The notes: generated from the letters alone by a model not told the origin. Counted from the stretch's first letter, positions 44,348-53,876 are shown. The stretch is DNA of 64,000 nt from Magnetococcales bacterium (GCA_015231755.1 JADGAZ010000013.1:29206-93205); one strand, 5' to 3'. Program-made: numbers and translations.

Positions 44348-46894
44348 ATGACCACCCACGAACCCATTACCGGTGACATTCTGGTTGTGGATGACGATCA
44401 GACGGCCCTGACATTCCTGGAGAGAATTCTTATCAATCAGGGACATACTGTGAGAACCGCTCCTTTGGCCCGTGAGGCCATGCGCTCTTTCCAGTCCGCG
44501 TTCCCGGATCTGGTGCTGTTGGATGTGGCCCTTCCGGACCAGAATGGCTTCGAGTTGTGCCAGGAGATGAAACGCATACCCGGTGGAACGGCTGTCCCGG
44601 TGATTTTCATCAGCGGACTGACCAACACCGCCGACAAGGTCAAAAGCTTTGCTGTCGGGGGGGTGGATTTTGTCAGCAAACCCTTCACCGTGGAACTGGT
44701 ATTGGCCCGGGTCGCCACCCATTTGGCCCTGAGCCGGGCATTGCGGGAAATGGAAGCCCGCAATGCCCGGCTGGAGCTGGAAATCGCCCAACGCCGTCAG
44801 GCGGAAGCGCAGCTCCGCCTCAGCGAAACCCGTTTCAGGGGGGCGTTCGAGACTTCGGCCCACGGCATGGCCCTGATTTCCCCGGATGGACATCTGCTTC
44901 AGGTCAATCCGGCCCTGTGCGCCATTCTGGGCTACAACGAGGCGGAACTGCTGACCAACACCATTCTGAACCTCACCCATCCGGACGATCGACACAGCGA
45001 CCGGGAGTTCATCCGCCGCATGCTGGCCGGCACCATCCACTCCTGCCAATTGGAAAAACGTTATCTCCACAAGAAAGGTCATACTATCTCCACCCTGTTG
45101 AGCCTCTCCCTGGTACGCAACCAGGATGGCCAGCCGGTACATTTTGTGTCGCAGGTCCAAGACATCTCCGCCCGCAAGGAGGTGGAAAAACAGCTCCGGG
45201 AGGCCCATACCACCCTGGAGGAACGGGTTTTGGACCAGACCGTCGCCCTGCGCAAGGCCATTGCCCTGCTCCATCAGGAGGTGGAAGAGCGTAGCCACAT
45301 TCAGCAGCAACTCCAGCAGGAACGGGACAAACTGCAAGACGAGGAGAGCCGTCTGCGGGAGATCACCGCCACCCTGGCGGAAGGGTTGTACGTCATCGAC
45401 CGGAAGGGACGGATCACCTTCATCAATCCCGCCGCCCTGGCCATGTTGCACTGGAACCTCAACGAGGTGCTGGGCCGTGACTCCCATGGTCTGTTCCACC
45501 ATAGCCTTCCGGACGGCTCCCCCTATCCCGTGACCGAATGCCACACCAGACACGTGGCGACACAGGGAATCGGTCCCCTGGACGAAGAAACGTTCTTCTG
45601 GCGCAAAGACGGCTCCGGATTTCCCGTGACCCTGACCGCCTCCCCTTTATTCCGCAATGGCCATCCCGGGGGAGCCGTGGTGGCGTTTCACGACATTTCC
45701 GAACATAAACGGTTGGAAGAGTCCCTGCGTCACGCCAAGGAGTCCGCCGAAGCGGCCAATCGGGCCAAAGGGGAGTTCCTGGCCGCCATGAGCCACGAAA
45801 TCCGTACCCCCATGAACGTGGTCATGGGCATGGCGGAAATTCTGCTGGAAACCGATCTCACCCCGCAACAGCGCCGCTTCGCCCAGACCATGCACCACTC
45901 CGGCAAGGCGCTACTGAGCGTGATCAACGATGTGCTGGACTTCTCCCGGATCGAGTCGGGACGGTTTCAATTGGTGGAAGCCCCCTTCTCACCCCGTCAG
46001 GTGGTGGAAGAGACGGTCCGGTTGATGGGGGTGGCCGCCGAAGAAAAAGGTCTCACCATGGAACAGTGGATCGCCCCCGCCCTGCCGGAAACCATTCTGG
46101 GAGATGACAGCCGGGTGCGTCAGGTGCTGATCAACCTGTTGGGCAATGGCATCAAGTTTACCGCCCAGGGACGGGTGGATGTGCGCCTGACCCAGGATCC
46201 CGACTCCCCGAACTGCCTGCTGTTTTCGGTCAGCGACACGGGCATCGGCATCGACCGGGAGCAGACCGAACAAATCTTCGAGCATTTCATCCAGGCCGAC
46301 GCGGGCATCACCCGACGCTACGGGGGCACAGGTCTGGGTCTGGCCATCTCCCGGCATCTGGTGGAAATGATGGGGGGACGGATCTGGGTGGAAAGCCGGC
46401 TGAACGAAGGCAGCACCTTCCATTTCACCCTGCCCGCCAAATCGACCACCCTGCCCGCCCCCGCGACACGCTCCGAGCCGCCCGGTCCGGTCTCCCAGAA
46501 GCAGGGACTGCGCATTCTGCTGGCCGAGGATGTGGAGGAAAACCGTATGCTCTTCGAGGCCTACCTCATGAAAAGCCCCCATCGTCTGGTGATGGTGAAC
46601 GACGGTGTGGAAGCCGTGGCCAAAGTCAAAGAGGAGACCTTCGATGTGGTGGTGATGGATGTCCAGATGCCCCGGATGGATGGCTATACCGCCATTCGTC
46701 ACATCCGGGCATGGGAGCGGGAGCGTCAATCGACGCCGGTGCCGATCATCACCCTGTCGGCCCACGCCATGACCGGAGAGATGGAACGGTGCCGGGAGGC
46801 GGGAGGAACCTTTTATCTGTCCAAACCCATCGGCAAAAAAGGATTGTTGGCCGCGCTCCAGCAGATCACGATCCCGCCCCCCGAAGCGGTTTGA
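44348..46894 (+). CDS. hybrid sensor histidine kinase (receiver-PAS-PAS-kinase-receiver)
   Basis: 848 residues, cytoplasmic. N-terminal receiver (VVDDDQTAL; phospho-Asp in LVLLDVALPDQNG, residue 58), a coiled coil, PAS (FETSAHGMALISPDGHLLQ), a second coiled coil, PAS (LAEGLYVIDRKGRITFINP), HisKA with His in [11 protein letters not shown] near residue 482, HATPase_c ([22 protein letters not shown]) and a C-terminal receiver (DVVVMDVQMPRMDGY) ending KPIGKKGLLAALQQI. Because it starts with a receiver, it can take input from another kinase. It lies downstream of the cytochrome operon but has its own promoter. Confidence 0.9.
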   Translation: MTTHEPITGDILVVDDDQTALTFLERILINQGHTVRTAPLAREAMRSFQSAFPDLVLLDVALPDQNGFELCQEMKRIPGGTAVPVIFISGLTNTADKVKSFAVGGVDFVSKPFTVELVLARVATHLALSRALREMEARNARLELEIAQRRQAEAQLRLSETRFRGAFETSAHGMALISPDGHLLQVNPALCAILGYNEAELLTNTILNLTHPDDRHSDREFIRRMLAGTIHSCQLEKRYLHKKGHTISTLLSLSLVRNQDGQPVHFVSQVQDISARKEVEKQLREAHTTLEERVLDQTVALRKAIALLHQEVEERSHIQQQLQQERDKLQDEESRLREITATLAEGLYVIDRKGRITFINPAALAMLHWNLNEVLGRDSHGLFHHSLPDGSPYPVTECHTRHVATQGIGPLDEETFFWRKDGSGFPVTLTASPLFRNGHPGGAVVAFHDISEHKRLEESLRHAKESAEAANRAKGEFLAAMSHEIRTPMNVVMGMAEILLETDLTPQQRRFAQTMHHSGKALLSVINDVLDFSRIESGRFQLVEAPFSPRQVVEETVRLMGVAAEEKGLTMEQWIAPALPETILGDDSRVRQVLINLLGNGIKFTAQGRVDVRLTQDPDSPNCLLFSVSDTGIGIDREQTEQIFEHFIQADAGITRRYGGTGLGLAISRHLVEMMGGRIWVESRLNEGSTFHFTLPAKSTTLPAPATRSEPPGPVSQKQGLRILLAEDVEENRMLFEAYLMKSPHRLVMVNDGVEAVAKVKEETFDVVVMDVQMPRMDGYTAIRHIRAWERERQSTPVPIITLSAHAMTGEMERCREAGGTFYLSKPIGKKGLLAALQQITIPPPEAV

Positions 46895-47948
46895 TGGTCG
46901 GTTGATCCCCTGTGGTGGACCGGGAGAGAAGGAAATCCGACATATCCTCTTTTCCCAACAGCATGTGAACCAGCAAACCCAAGGTCTCGGGTCTCCAGGT
47001 ACGGAAGCTGTCGAAAGGGGCGTGCCGGTCGGTATGGCCCGGATCGAGGGTGATGCCCCACAACGGATCGATGGCATGGGGCAGCAGGGCATAACGCCCA
47101 TCCCCCAGCACACCGGGTTGACGGGGATGAATCACCACGAAGTGGTCGGAGAGTCGCACAAACCGGCCCACATCCCGCCCCAGAACCGAATCCGCCGGAA
47201 TGCCCGGCAAGGGGAACGCCGGATCGACCCAAAGGGCGCGTTCCCCGCCATAGGCGCGGGACTCTCCCCACAAACCCGGACGCAACGCGACACACTGGAT
47301 GGATGGACCACTCTTGTAGACCGCCCGCCACAACACCAGATTCATCATGGTGGGCTTGATGTGCAGCACCTCCACCCGGTCGCCCTGCTGCCGCGCCCAG
47401 GCCATGGCCATGTCGCTGGCCCGCTGGTGTTGCCACCACGCCACCCCGAACCACACCAGCATCGCCACGCCACCGGCGACCGCCCAGGGTTTGTGATGCC
47501 GCACCACGGCCAGGGCGAGAAAAACCGTCAAAAGCACGGTGGTGACCGGTTCCACCACCGGCACGATGCTCCAGGCGATACGCAGATCGGAAAAGGGCCA
47601 AAGCAGTTGGGTGCCATAGCTGGTGCAGGCATCCAGGGGTCCAGCGGTCAGGTATCCCCAAAACGCCATGGTCCAGGTTTGACGAAAGGTCACCCCCCGT
47701 CCCCTGGCCCACCACCCAAGCAACGCCGTAGCCACCAGCGCCCCCACGGGTGTAAAAATCAAGGCATGGGTGAACTGGCGGTGATATTCCAGTTGCAGCA
47801 ACGGATCCTGGCTGGATTGGATCAACACATCCAGATCCGCCAGCAACGCGGCGAAACCACCCACCACGGCAGCGGTGGCAAGCCGTTGTCGGGAGGTAAA
47901 CCAAACCGCTGTGGTGCCGCCCAGCAAGGCGTGGGTCAAAGGATCCAT
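46866..47948 (-). CDS. DUF457/YdjM-type inner-membrane metal-dependent hydrolase-like protein
   Basis: 360 residues. The start MDPLTHALLGGTTAVWF and HRQFTHALIFTPVGAL are the marks of the DUF457/YdjM family, whose His and Asp residues (LADLDVL, PLDACTSYGTQL) suggest a metal site in the membrane. About five helices lie in the first half, with a soluble C-terminal half. The function is not established. Its end overlaps the convergent kinase gene by 29 bases. It is last in the minus-strand run that begins with the aldolase gene. Confidence 0.83.
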   Translation of the reverse strand: MDPLTHALLGGTTAVWFTSRQRLATAAVVGGFAALLADLDVLIQSSQDPLLQLEYHRQFTHALIFTPVGALVATALLGWWARGRGVTFRQTWTMAFWGYLTAGPLDACTSYGTQLLWPFSDLRIAWSIVPVVEPVTTVLLTVFLALAVVRHHKPWAVAGGVAMLVWFGVAWWQHQRASDMAMAWARQQGDRVEVLHIKPTMMNLVLWRAVYKSGPSIQCVALRPGLWGESRAYGGERALWVDPAFPLPGIPADSVLGRDVGRFVRLSDHFVVIHPRQPGVLGDGRYALLPHAIDPLWGITLDPGHTDRHAPFDSFRTWRPETLGLLVHMLLGKEDMSDFLLSRSTTGDQPTIKPLRGAGS

Positions 47949-47979
47949 GAAGGCTCCACGGTTGCAGGCGAAAAAAAAC

Positions 47980-48426
47980 CTATCCCATCAATTCCGACAG
48001 GGCTTCGTTCATCTTTTCCAGCCGTTCGACGATGATCACCACCAGTTGTTGGGTCAACTTGAGTTGAAACGGACAATCGAACTGGGCCAGGGCCGCATGA
48101 TCGAGTTTGAAGACATTCACGCTCCCCTCGGCGATCACGCTGGCCATGCGGCGACGGCCTCCCACCAAGAAAGCGGCCTCGCCGATGATGGAACCGGCTT
48201 CCAGATAAGCGATGATGTGTTCGGGATGGTCATCCTTGCGCACGAAAGCGGCACCACTCAAGATGATGAACAAGGAAGAGTCCCGGGTATCCCCGTCCTG
48301 AATGATGACATCCCCATCCTTGTACAGCTCGAAACAGTGCCCGCTGTCCGCCAACAACCGTTTTTCCTGGTGGCTGAATGGCGCAAAGAAGGGAATGGCC
48401 TCCATCATGTCGAAAATCGTGCTCAT
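47980..48426 (-). CDS. standalone cyclic-nucleotide-binding-domain protein
   Basis: 148 residues. A single CRP-type cNMP-binding beta-barrel with YKDGDVIIQDGDTRDSSLFI and AGSIIGEAAFLVGGRRRMAS (phosphate-binding cassette: Gly-Glu present, Arg nearby). It ends in a short coiled coil (IIVERLEKMNEALSEL) and has no HTH or enzyme domain. It probably senses a cyclic nucleotide and acts through a partner. ATG 48426 fits the family N-terminus. The open frame beyond overlaps the upstream gene. It resembles the protein at 53964 in size and plan. Confidence 0.85.
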   Translation of the reverse strand: MSTIFDMMEAIPFFAPFSHQEKRLLADSGHCFELYKDGDVIIQDGDTRDSSLFIILSGAAFVRKDDHPEHIIAYLEAGSIIGEAAFLVGGRRRMASVIAEGSVNVFKLDHAALAQFDCPFQLKLTQQLVVIIVERLEKMNEALSELMG

Positions 48427-48460
48427 ATCGTTTTGCCCCCTCGGCCAACGGTGAACGCGA

Positions 48461-49390
48461 TCAGAAAGGAATGTGTTTAATGTCGGTTTGACGGGCCTTG
48501 CTTTTTTTCTCTTTGACCTTGGGCGCAGCCGCCAGCCGCAATCCCAGATCCGGACGACGGGAAGACAGGGATTGGAAACCCCGATTGGCGCAACGCAAGG
48601 CCGAGGCATCATCCTGCCAACCACCGCCGCGCATGGCGTAAAAGGCCTCATGAGCGGCACCTTCCGGGGTGGCCGACGCTTTGTTGTAGCTGGGCTGATA
48701 CCGATCCTGGACCCACTCCCAGACGCTGCCGCTCATATCCTTGAAGCCCAACCGATTGGGGGTCTTCTGACCCACAGGCTGTGTGGTTGCGTTGCTGTTG
48801 CCCACAAACCAAGCCAGTCGGGCGGGATCGCTCCCTCCCGGATAGACCACCCGGTCCCCGCCTTCGCGACAGGCGAACTCCCATTCCGCCTCGGTTGGCA
48901 GACGGAATTGGACATTCAAACGGGCCTGGGCATTGAGGGTGGCGATGAATTCGTTCACCTCTTCCCGGGAGACGTTTTCCACCGGATAGTGATCCCCCAT
49001 GCGGAAGCGGGAAGGATTGTTGTGCATCACCCGACGCCACTGGGCCTGGGTGACTTCGGTCTCCCCGAGCCAGTATCCGCCGACACAGTTTTGATGAACC
49101 GGACCTTCATCCGATTCCCGCCCCTCAGCCCGGGGAGGAGAACCCATGTCGAAACATCCCCCCGCGACCCAAAGCAGATTGACGCCACTGGTGGGATCCC
49201 GCCACGACTCGCCGCTTTTGACCACCAACGCACTCTTGACCGCTCTCCCCTCCAACTCCAGGGGTTCCCAATCGTTGATCAGGGAGGCGACCGCAGGCCA
49301 AGAAAAACTGACCACACCGGCCAGCAGCGATCCCGCGATCATCCGGGTCCCCAGGCGACGGAACCGATTGATGCCAAGAATGAGGTTCAC
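48461..49390 (-). CDS. formylglycine-generating-enzyme (SUMF1)-like exported protein
   Basis: 309 residues. The signal peptide (LLAGVVSFSWPAVA) is followed by an FGE-sulfatase domain: GGCFDMGSPPRAEGR, YWLGETEVTQAQW, FRLPTEAEWEFACREGG, DMSGSVWEWVQDR and RGGGWQDDASALRCANR. Many bacterial relatives are not sulfatase activators but partners of kinases or caspase-like proteins. The start overlaps the caspase-like gene by four bases (ATGA), implying joint production. Confidence 0.88.
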   Translation of the reverse strand: MNLILGINRFRRLGTRMIAGSLLAGVVSFSWPAVASLINDWEPLELEGRAVKSALVVKSGESWRDPTSGVNLLWVAGGCFDMGSPPRAEGRESDEGPVHQNCVGGYWLGETEVTQAQWRRVMHNNPSRFRMGDHYPVENVSREEVNEFIATLNAQARLNVQFRLPTEAEWEFACREGGDRVVYPGGSDPARLAWFVGNSNATTQPVGQKTPNRLGFKDMSGSVWEWVQDRYQPSYNKASATPEGAAHEAFYAMRGGGWQDDASALRCANRGFQSLSSRRPDLGLRLAAAPKVKEKKSKARQTDIKHIPF

Positions 49391-50961
49391 TGTTCACCTC
49401 CGGTACGGGTCAGACGCATCGGCGTGGGAACCGACAGGATCGGATCCGCCGGCGGCGTGTTTTGGGCCAACGAGACCTTCAGATGAGCAAAAAGCTCCGC
49501 CAGATCCACCCAGCCATCCTTTTTGCCGACGGGGAAGCCGTCCGCGTCCCCCAGCATGCCCTTGAGCAGATGCCAAGTGAACGCCCCCTGTTGGGCCGGT
49601 CCATGGATGGCGGCGCCCAGTTTGTCGGCGGCCACGGCCACGGGCTTGCCCTGGAGCAATACGCCACGGGGGGCGGAGGTTCCGGTCTGGCCGGGCTGAA
49701 CGACGCACTCCGGGGTTTGATTGAAACAGACATCCAGCAATACCACCACATCCTTGTTGGGCAATCGGGACAAGGCCCCTTGCAACCAGGACAAAGAGAT
49801 GGCGTGGTCCGAGTCCAGGCCGGACAACGGCACATTGGCCGGAAGCAACAAGGCATCCTGGCCCGTGGGCAGGCCCAAACCGGAAAAATAAAACAACAAG
49901 GCGGCGTTGGGATTGTTCTGACCCTGTTTGATCAGCCATTCCAGATCCTGACGCAGGGTTTGATAATCCACGGCATTGTTGACCCGTAGACGGGCATGGT
50001 CGGGGTCATCCAGGAAGATGCCCCGCCGGGTCAGGAGACGATGAAAATTGGTGGCGTCCCGGTCCGCGAAGTGCCGGGCCCGGATCCGCTTGTAATGACT
50101 GACACCCGCCACCACCGCATAGGCGTCGGCACGCTTCTGCCAGGAAGCCAGCGCGGGTTGATTGGCAATGCGCTGATCGAGCATGGCGCTTTGATCATCC
50201 ACGTCGCCGGATTTGGCCCAGGTTTCGTGGGGCATGGCCCGGGGAAAGGGAATTTCGGCTTCCGGATCGGTATAAGCCATCAACAATTGATCCTTGGCCC
50301 GGACAAACGAGGCTTCGCCGGGATACTCCTTGACCAACAGGTTGATGGATTGGCGCAAGGCATCCATCCGTTCCCCCAGACGAAACTGACGCCAGAGGGT
50401 TTCGGTGACGTAACCAGCGGCCATCTCCCGCCACAGATCCACCCGATCCCCTTTGAGTCCCGTACCCGGTTCCTCTTTCTCCCGCACCTGCATGCGGGCG
50501 ATCCAGTCATAGGCTTCCAGATAGTTGCCCCGTCTGAACAGCGCAAACAGTTTGGTATGGGCCAATGCCAGATTGCCCGGCTGCTTGGCGAACCCCTCGG
50601 AGGCCAACAGGTGGGCCTTGCGGTCGTCACCGAACTCGAACTTCACCCAGGCCAGATTGGCGATGGTCTTGACGTGATTCGGAAAGGTTTCGTACACCTT
50701 TTCCCAGGTTTCCATGGCCTGTTGTTTCCTGCCGACCTGATGCTGCGCCAATCCCAGATTGTAGCCAATGACCACATCGGTGGCACAGGTGGCAAAAGCG
50801 CTTTCAAAGGCTTTCAGGGCCTCTTCCGGCTTGGATTCGAGCAAGGCGATGGCCTTGGTTTCGATCTCCCGGGCCACCGCGCAGGGATTGGACTGGACGG
50901 CCTCGGCAACGCCGCTGACCAGAAACGAGAACAGGAAAAGAAACGGGATGATAGGCGACAA
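49387..50961 (-). CDS. exported TPR + caspase-like (peptidase C14) protein lacking the catalytic His
   Basis: 524 residues. A signal peptide (FLFLFSFLVSGVAEA) precedes TPR-like helices (about 30-250). A caspase fold follows: YAVVAGVSHYKR, ADRDATNFHRLLTRRGI and LEWLIKQGQ. The Cys block VVVLLDVCFNQTPE is kept (near residue 410). Where caspases have YxGHG with the catalytic His, this protein reads FYFSGLG (Leu near residue 361). It is probably a pseudo-protease or uses another base. It starts five bases after the aldolase stop and overlaps the FGE-like gene, forming a tight unit. Confidence 0.82.
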   Translation of the reverse strand: MSPIIPFLFLFSFLVSGVAEAVQSNPCAVAREIETKAIALLESKPEEALKAFESAFATCATDVVIGYNLGLAQHQVGRKQQAMETWEKVYETFPNHVKTIANLAWVKFEFGDDRKAHLLASEGFAKQPGNLALAHTKLFALFRRGNYLEAYDWIARMQVREKEEPGTGLKGDRVDLWREMAAGYVTETLWRQFRLGERMDALRQSINLLVKEYPGEASFVRAKDQLLMAYTDPEAEIPFPRAMPHETWAKSGDVDDQSAMLDQRIANQPALASWQKRADAYAVVAGVSHYKRIRARHFADRDATNFHRLLTRRGIFLDDPDHARLRVNNAVDYQTLRQDLEWLIKQGQNNPNAALLFYFSGLGLPTGQDALLLPANVPLSGLDSDHAISLSWLQGALSRLPNKDVVVLLDVCFNQTPECVVQPGQTGTSAPRGVLLQGKPVAVAADKLGAAIHGPAQQGAFTWHLLKGMLGDADGFPVGKKDGWVDLAELFAHLKVSLAQNTPPADPILSVPTPMRLTRTGGEQ

Positions 50962-50966
50962 TGTCC

Positions 50967-52034
50967 TTAATCCTCGATGCGGGGGTCCAACCGTCCGGCG
51001 GCGTATTCCGCGGCCATTTTCTCCAGGTCGATGACCCGGATCTTCGAGGCGTTGCCGGCGGTTCCGAACTGCTCGAAGCGCTCCTTGCAGATCCGGTAGG
51101 CGGCATCTTCCGCCGGACGCATATACTTGCGGGGATCGAATTCACCCGGCTTTTCGGCGAACACTTTGCGAATCGCCCCGGTCATGGCCAAACGCAGATC
51201 GGTATCGATATTGATCTTGCGCACGCCGTATTTGATGCCGATCTGGATCTCTTCCACCGGCACCCCATAGGTTTCGGGAATGGATCCGCCGTGGGCGTTG
51301 ATGATGGCCAACAGATCCTGGGGCACCGAAGAGGAGCCGTGCATCACCAGATGGGTATCCGGCAAACGGGCATGGATCTCTTTGATGCGGTCGATGGCCA
51401 GGATGTCGCCGGTGGGCTTGCGGCTGAACTTGTAGGCTCCGTGGGAGGTGCCGATGGCAATGGCCAGAGCATCCACCCGGGTGGCGGCGACAAAGCGGGC
51501 CGCCTCTTCCGGATCCGTCAGCAGCCGTTCTTTTTCCATGGTGCCCTCGGCGCCATGGCCATCCTCTTCACCGGCCATGCCGGTCTCCAGGGAGCCAAGC
51601 ACCCCCAACTCCCCCTCCACCGACACCCCGATGGCATGAGCCATCTCCACCACCTGGGCCGTGGTGGCGACATTGTAGTCATAAGAGGCCGGGGTTTTGC
51701 CATCCTCCCGGAGGGAACCATCCATCATGACGCTGGTGAAACCGCTGCGAATGGCTCCGTAACAGACCGCCGGAGATTGACCGTGATCCTGATGCATCAC
51801 CACCGGCAGATGGGGATAGACCTCCAGGGCGGCGAGGATCTGGTGACGCAAGAAGGCTTCTCCAGCGTATTTGCGCGCCCCGGCGGAGGCTTGCAGAATC
51901 ACCGGACTGTCGGTTTCATGGGCGGCGCGCAAAATGGCGCGCACCTGTTCCATGTTGTTGACATTAAAAGCAGGAATTCCATAATCGTGCTGGGCGGCAT
52001 GATCCAGGAGTTGCCGCATGGAAGCCAAAGGCAT
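50967..52034 (-). CDS. fba: fructose-bisphosphate aldolase, class II (Calvin-cycle subtype)
   Basis: 355 residues. Cleaves fructose-1,6-bisphosphate, and often sedoheptulose bisphosphate in the CbbA type, using a zinc ion. Visible blocks are [19 protein letters not shown], the zinc ligands in [11 protein letters not shown] and [33 protein letters not shown] and [16 protein letters not shown] 52034 gives the family start ([14 protein letters not shown]) behind GGGAG. An ATG at 52139 in the same frame lies inside the -10 box and is not used. Confidence 0.94.
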   Translation of the reverse strand: MPLASMRQLLDHAAQHDYGIPAFNVNNMEQVRAILRAAHETDSPVILQASAGARKYAGEAFLRHQILAALEVYPHLPVVMHQDHGQSPAVCYGAIRSGFTSVMMDGSLREDGKTPASYDYNVATTAQVVEMAHAIGVSVEGELGVLGSLETGMAGEEDGHGAEGTMEKERLLTDPEEAARFVAATRVDALAIAIGTSHGAYKFSRKPTGDILAIDRIKEIHARLPDTHLVMHGSSSVPQDLLAIINAHGGSIPETYGVPVEEIQIGIKYGVRKINIDTDLRLAMTGAIRKVFAEKPGEFDPRKYMRPAEDAAYRICKERFEQFGTAGNASKIRVIDLEKMAAEYAAGRLDPRIED

Positions 52035-52137
52035 GTCACGAATCTCCCGTGTGAGTTGACGGCGATCCACCTGAGCAGCTACCCTGTCGGACGAGTCGAG
52101 AAAGGTCGTGATCAAGCGCCAAGCCGGATAAAAGTCC

Positions 52138-52166
52138 ATTATAGCGCAAGCGAATCATGAAATGAA
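52138..52166 (-). promoter_or_regulatory. sigma-70 promoter of the aldolase/caspase-like operon
   Basis: On the minus strand, TTCATT (52161-52166), a 17-base spacer and a perfect TATAAT (52138-52143). Transcription would start near 52131, leaving a leader of about 97 bases. Confidence 0.5.
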
Positions 52167-52211
52167 TAAAAAATATGCTGGTTCTCCAGCTCTTGAGTTC
52201 GGGGCGACTCC

Positions 52212-52982
52212 ATGACGAAACCGGTGGACCAGGAAGAGGCGTTGCACCCTGAAGTGGTGCTGGAAGCCCGAGGGCTCTGCGTCTCCCGTGGTGGTGAATT
52301 CCTGTTGCAAGACGTGGACATGGTGCTGCACGCCCATGAAATCGTCACCCTCATCGGTCCCAACGGCGCGGGCAAATCCACCCTGCTTGCCGCGCTGCTG
52401 GGGATCATGCCCCTCTCCGCAGGCCAGGTGGACCGCAGACCGGGACTGGTGGTGGGCTATGTGCCCCAACGATTAAGGGTCGATCCGGTGTTTCCTTTGA
52501 CCGTGGCCCGTTTCATCGCCTTGTCCGCGCCGGACGCGCCCCTGCCCCTGGAGTGGATGAAACGGTTCGGCTGCAATCAATTATTGCACCGGCCCATGCA
52601 CAGCCTGTCCGGAGGAGAGACCCAGCGGGTGCTGCTGGCCCGGGCCTTGAGCCGCAATCCGGATCTGCTGGTGCTCGACGAACCGGCACAAGGGCTGGAT
52701 CTGGCCGGCGAGGAGCAACTCCACAGCCTGATTGACGCCGTGCGCCGGGAACGGGGCGTGGCGGTGCTGCTGGTCTCCCACAATCTGCATTTCGTCATGG
52801 CCGGGGCGGACCGGGTGATCTGTCTCAACCGTCACATCTGCTGCTCGGGTTCCCCCACCACGGTACGGGCCACACCGGAATTCCAACTGCTGTTCGGCGA
52901 AAAAATGCCCGGCGTCGGCTTCTATCAGCACCACCACGATCATCAACACACCCCCTGCGGGGTGGTTCGGGAGCAGCCGTGA
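52212..52982 (+). CDS. znuC: zinc ABC transporter ATP-binding protein ZnuC
   Basis: 256 residues. Walker A GPNGAGKST, Q-loop YVPQ, signature LSGGETQRVLLARAL, Walker B LLVLDEPAQGLDL and switch SHNLHFVM. The AQGLDL after Walker B and the LNRHICCSGSP segment match ZnuC. The C-terminal tail is His-rich (YQHHHDHQH) and may bind zinc. It energises ZnuB for zinc uptake. The znuB start overlaps its stop. No periplasmic binding protein (ZnuA) or Zur gene is next to it, and I found no clear Zur box. Confidence 0.92.
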   Translation: MTKPVDQEEALHPEVVLEARGLCVSRGGEFLLQDVDMVLHAHEIVTLIGPNGAGKSTLLAALLGIMPLSAGQVDRRPGLVVGYVPQRLRVDPVFPLTVARFIALSAPDAPLPLEWMKRFGCNQLLHRPMHSLSGGETQRVLLARALSRNPDLLVLDEPAQGLDLAGEEQLHSLIDAVRRERGVAVLLVSHNLHFVMAGADRVICLNRHICCSGSPTTVRATPEFQLLFGEKMPGVGFYQHHHDHQHTPCGVVREQP

Positions 52983-53776
52983 TGGAAGAATTCATGGTCC
53001 GGGCATTGCTGTCCGGCATCGGCATCGCCCTGGCCACCGGTCCCCTGGGAGTGTTCGTAGTATGGCGGCGCATGGCCTATTTCGGCGACGCCCTGGCCCA
53101 TGCCGCCCTGCTGGGGGTGGCCCTGGGACTGATCACCGGCTGGAACATGAACGCCGCCATCGCCGGAGTCTGTCTGGCGGTGGCGCTGCTGGTCACCTGG
53201 ATGCATTCCCGTCCCGAGGTACCCACGGACGCGGCCCTGGGCATCTTCTCTCATGGAGCCATGGCCCTGGGGCTGATCACCGTGGCCCTGGCCGACGGCG
53301 CCCGGGTGGATCTGATGGCCTATCTGTTCGGAGACGTACTGGCCGCCGGCTGGGGGGATGTGGCCTGGATCTGGTCCGGAACCGCCGTAGTGCTGCTGGT
53401 GATCCGTCGCTATTGGCACGATTGGGTCAACGCCACCATCCACGAAGGCCTAGCCTCCCTGGATGGGGTCAACGTGGCCCGGATGCGGCTGATCTTCATG
53501 CTCCTGACCGCCCTGGTGACCGCGGCGGCCATCAAGGTGGTGGGCGCCATGCTGATCACCGCCCTGCTGGTCATTCCCCCCACCGCAGCCCGTCCTTTCT
53601 CCTCCACCCCGGAAGGCATGGCCATGGGAGCCATACTCATCGGCGGCGCCAGTACCCCTCTGGGCCTCCTCGCCAGTTACCATTGGGATCTGCCCAGCGG
53701 TCCGGCCATCGTGCTGGTGGCCTCGATTTTCTTTGGTCTGTCCCTCGTCGCGGGAAAAAAAGGTCGCGCATCCTGA
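52982..53776 (+). CDS. znuB: zinc ABC transporter membrane permease ZnuB
   Basis: 264 residues with eight or so membrane helices. Family blocks include GPLGVFVVWRRMAYFGDALAH, the ABC-3 permease hallmark, then TDAALGIFSHGAMALGL, HEGLASLDGVNVARMRL and ALLVIPPTAARPFS. Forms the zinc channel with ZnuC. The ATG at 52982 overlaps the znuC stop (TGATG). A GTG one codon earlier is also possible. Confidence 0.92.
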   Translation: MEEFMVRALLSGIGIALATGPLGVFVVWRRMAYFGDALAHAALLGVALGLITGWNMNAAIAGVCLAVALLVTWMHSRPEVPTDAALGIFSHGAMALGLITVALADGARVDLMAYLFGDVLAAGWGDVAWIWSGTAVVLLVIRRYWHDWVNATIHEGLASLDGVNVARMRLIFMLLTALVTAAAIKVVGAMLITALLVIPPTAARPFSSTPEGMAMGAILIGGASTPLGLLASYHWDLPSGPAIVLVASIFFGLSLVAGKKGRAS

Positions 53777-53847
53777 ACGGTCCACCGCTCCATCCCGGTT
53801 TGATCAGGCCCTTTTTTTGCAGAAAGCCTGTTTGGCAAGAAGCTTGT

Positions 53848-53876
53848 TTGCAAAAAAAATTGGTTTGCAACACAAT
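53848..53876 (+). promoter_or_regulatory. possible sigma-70 promoter of the second cNMP-binding gene
   Basis: TTGCAA (53848-53853), 17 bases and CACAAT (53871-53876), about 85 bases before the ATG at 53964. A second TTTGCAA copy lies in the spacer. Confidence 0.35.

Noticed and set aside
52137..52139. Start codon for aldolase at 52139
   Set aside because: It lies inside the -10 hexamer and adds 35 residues absent from the family.
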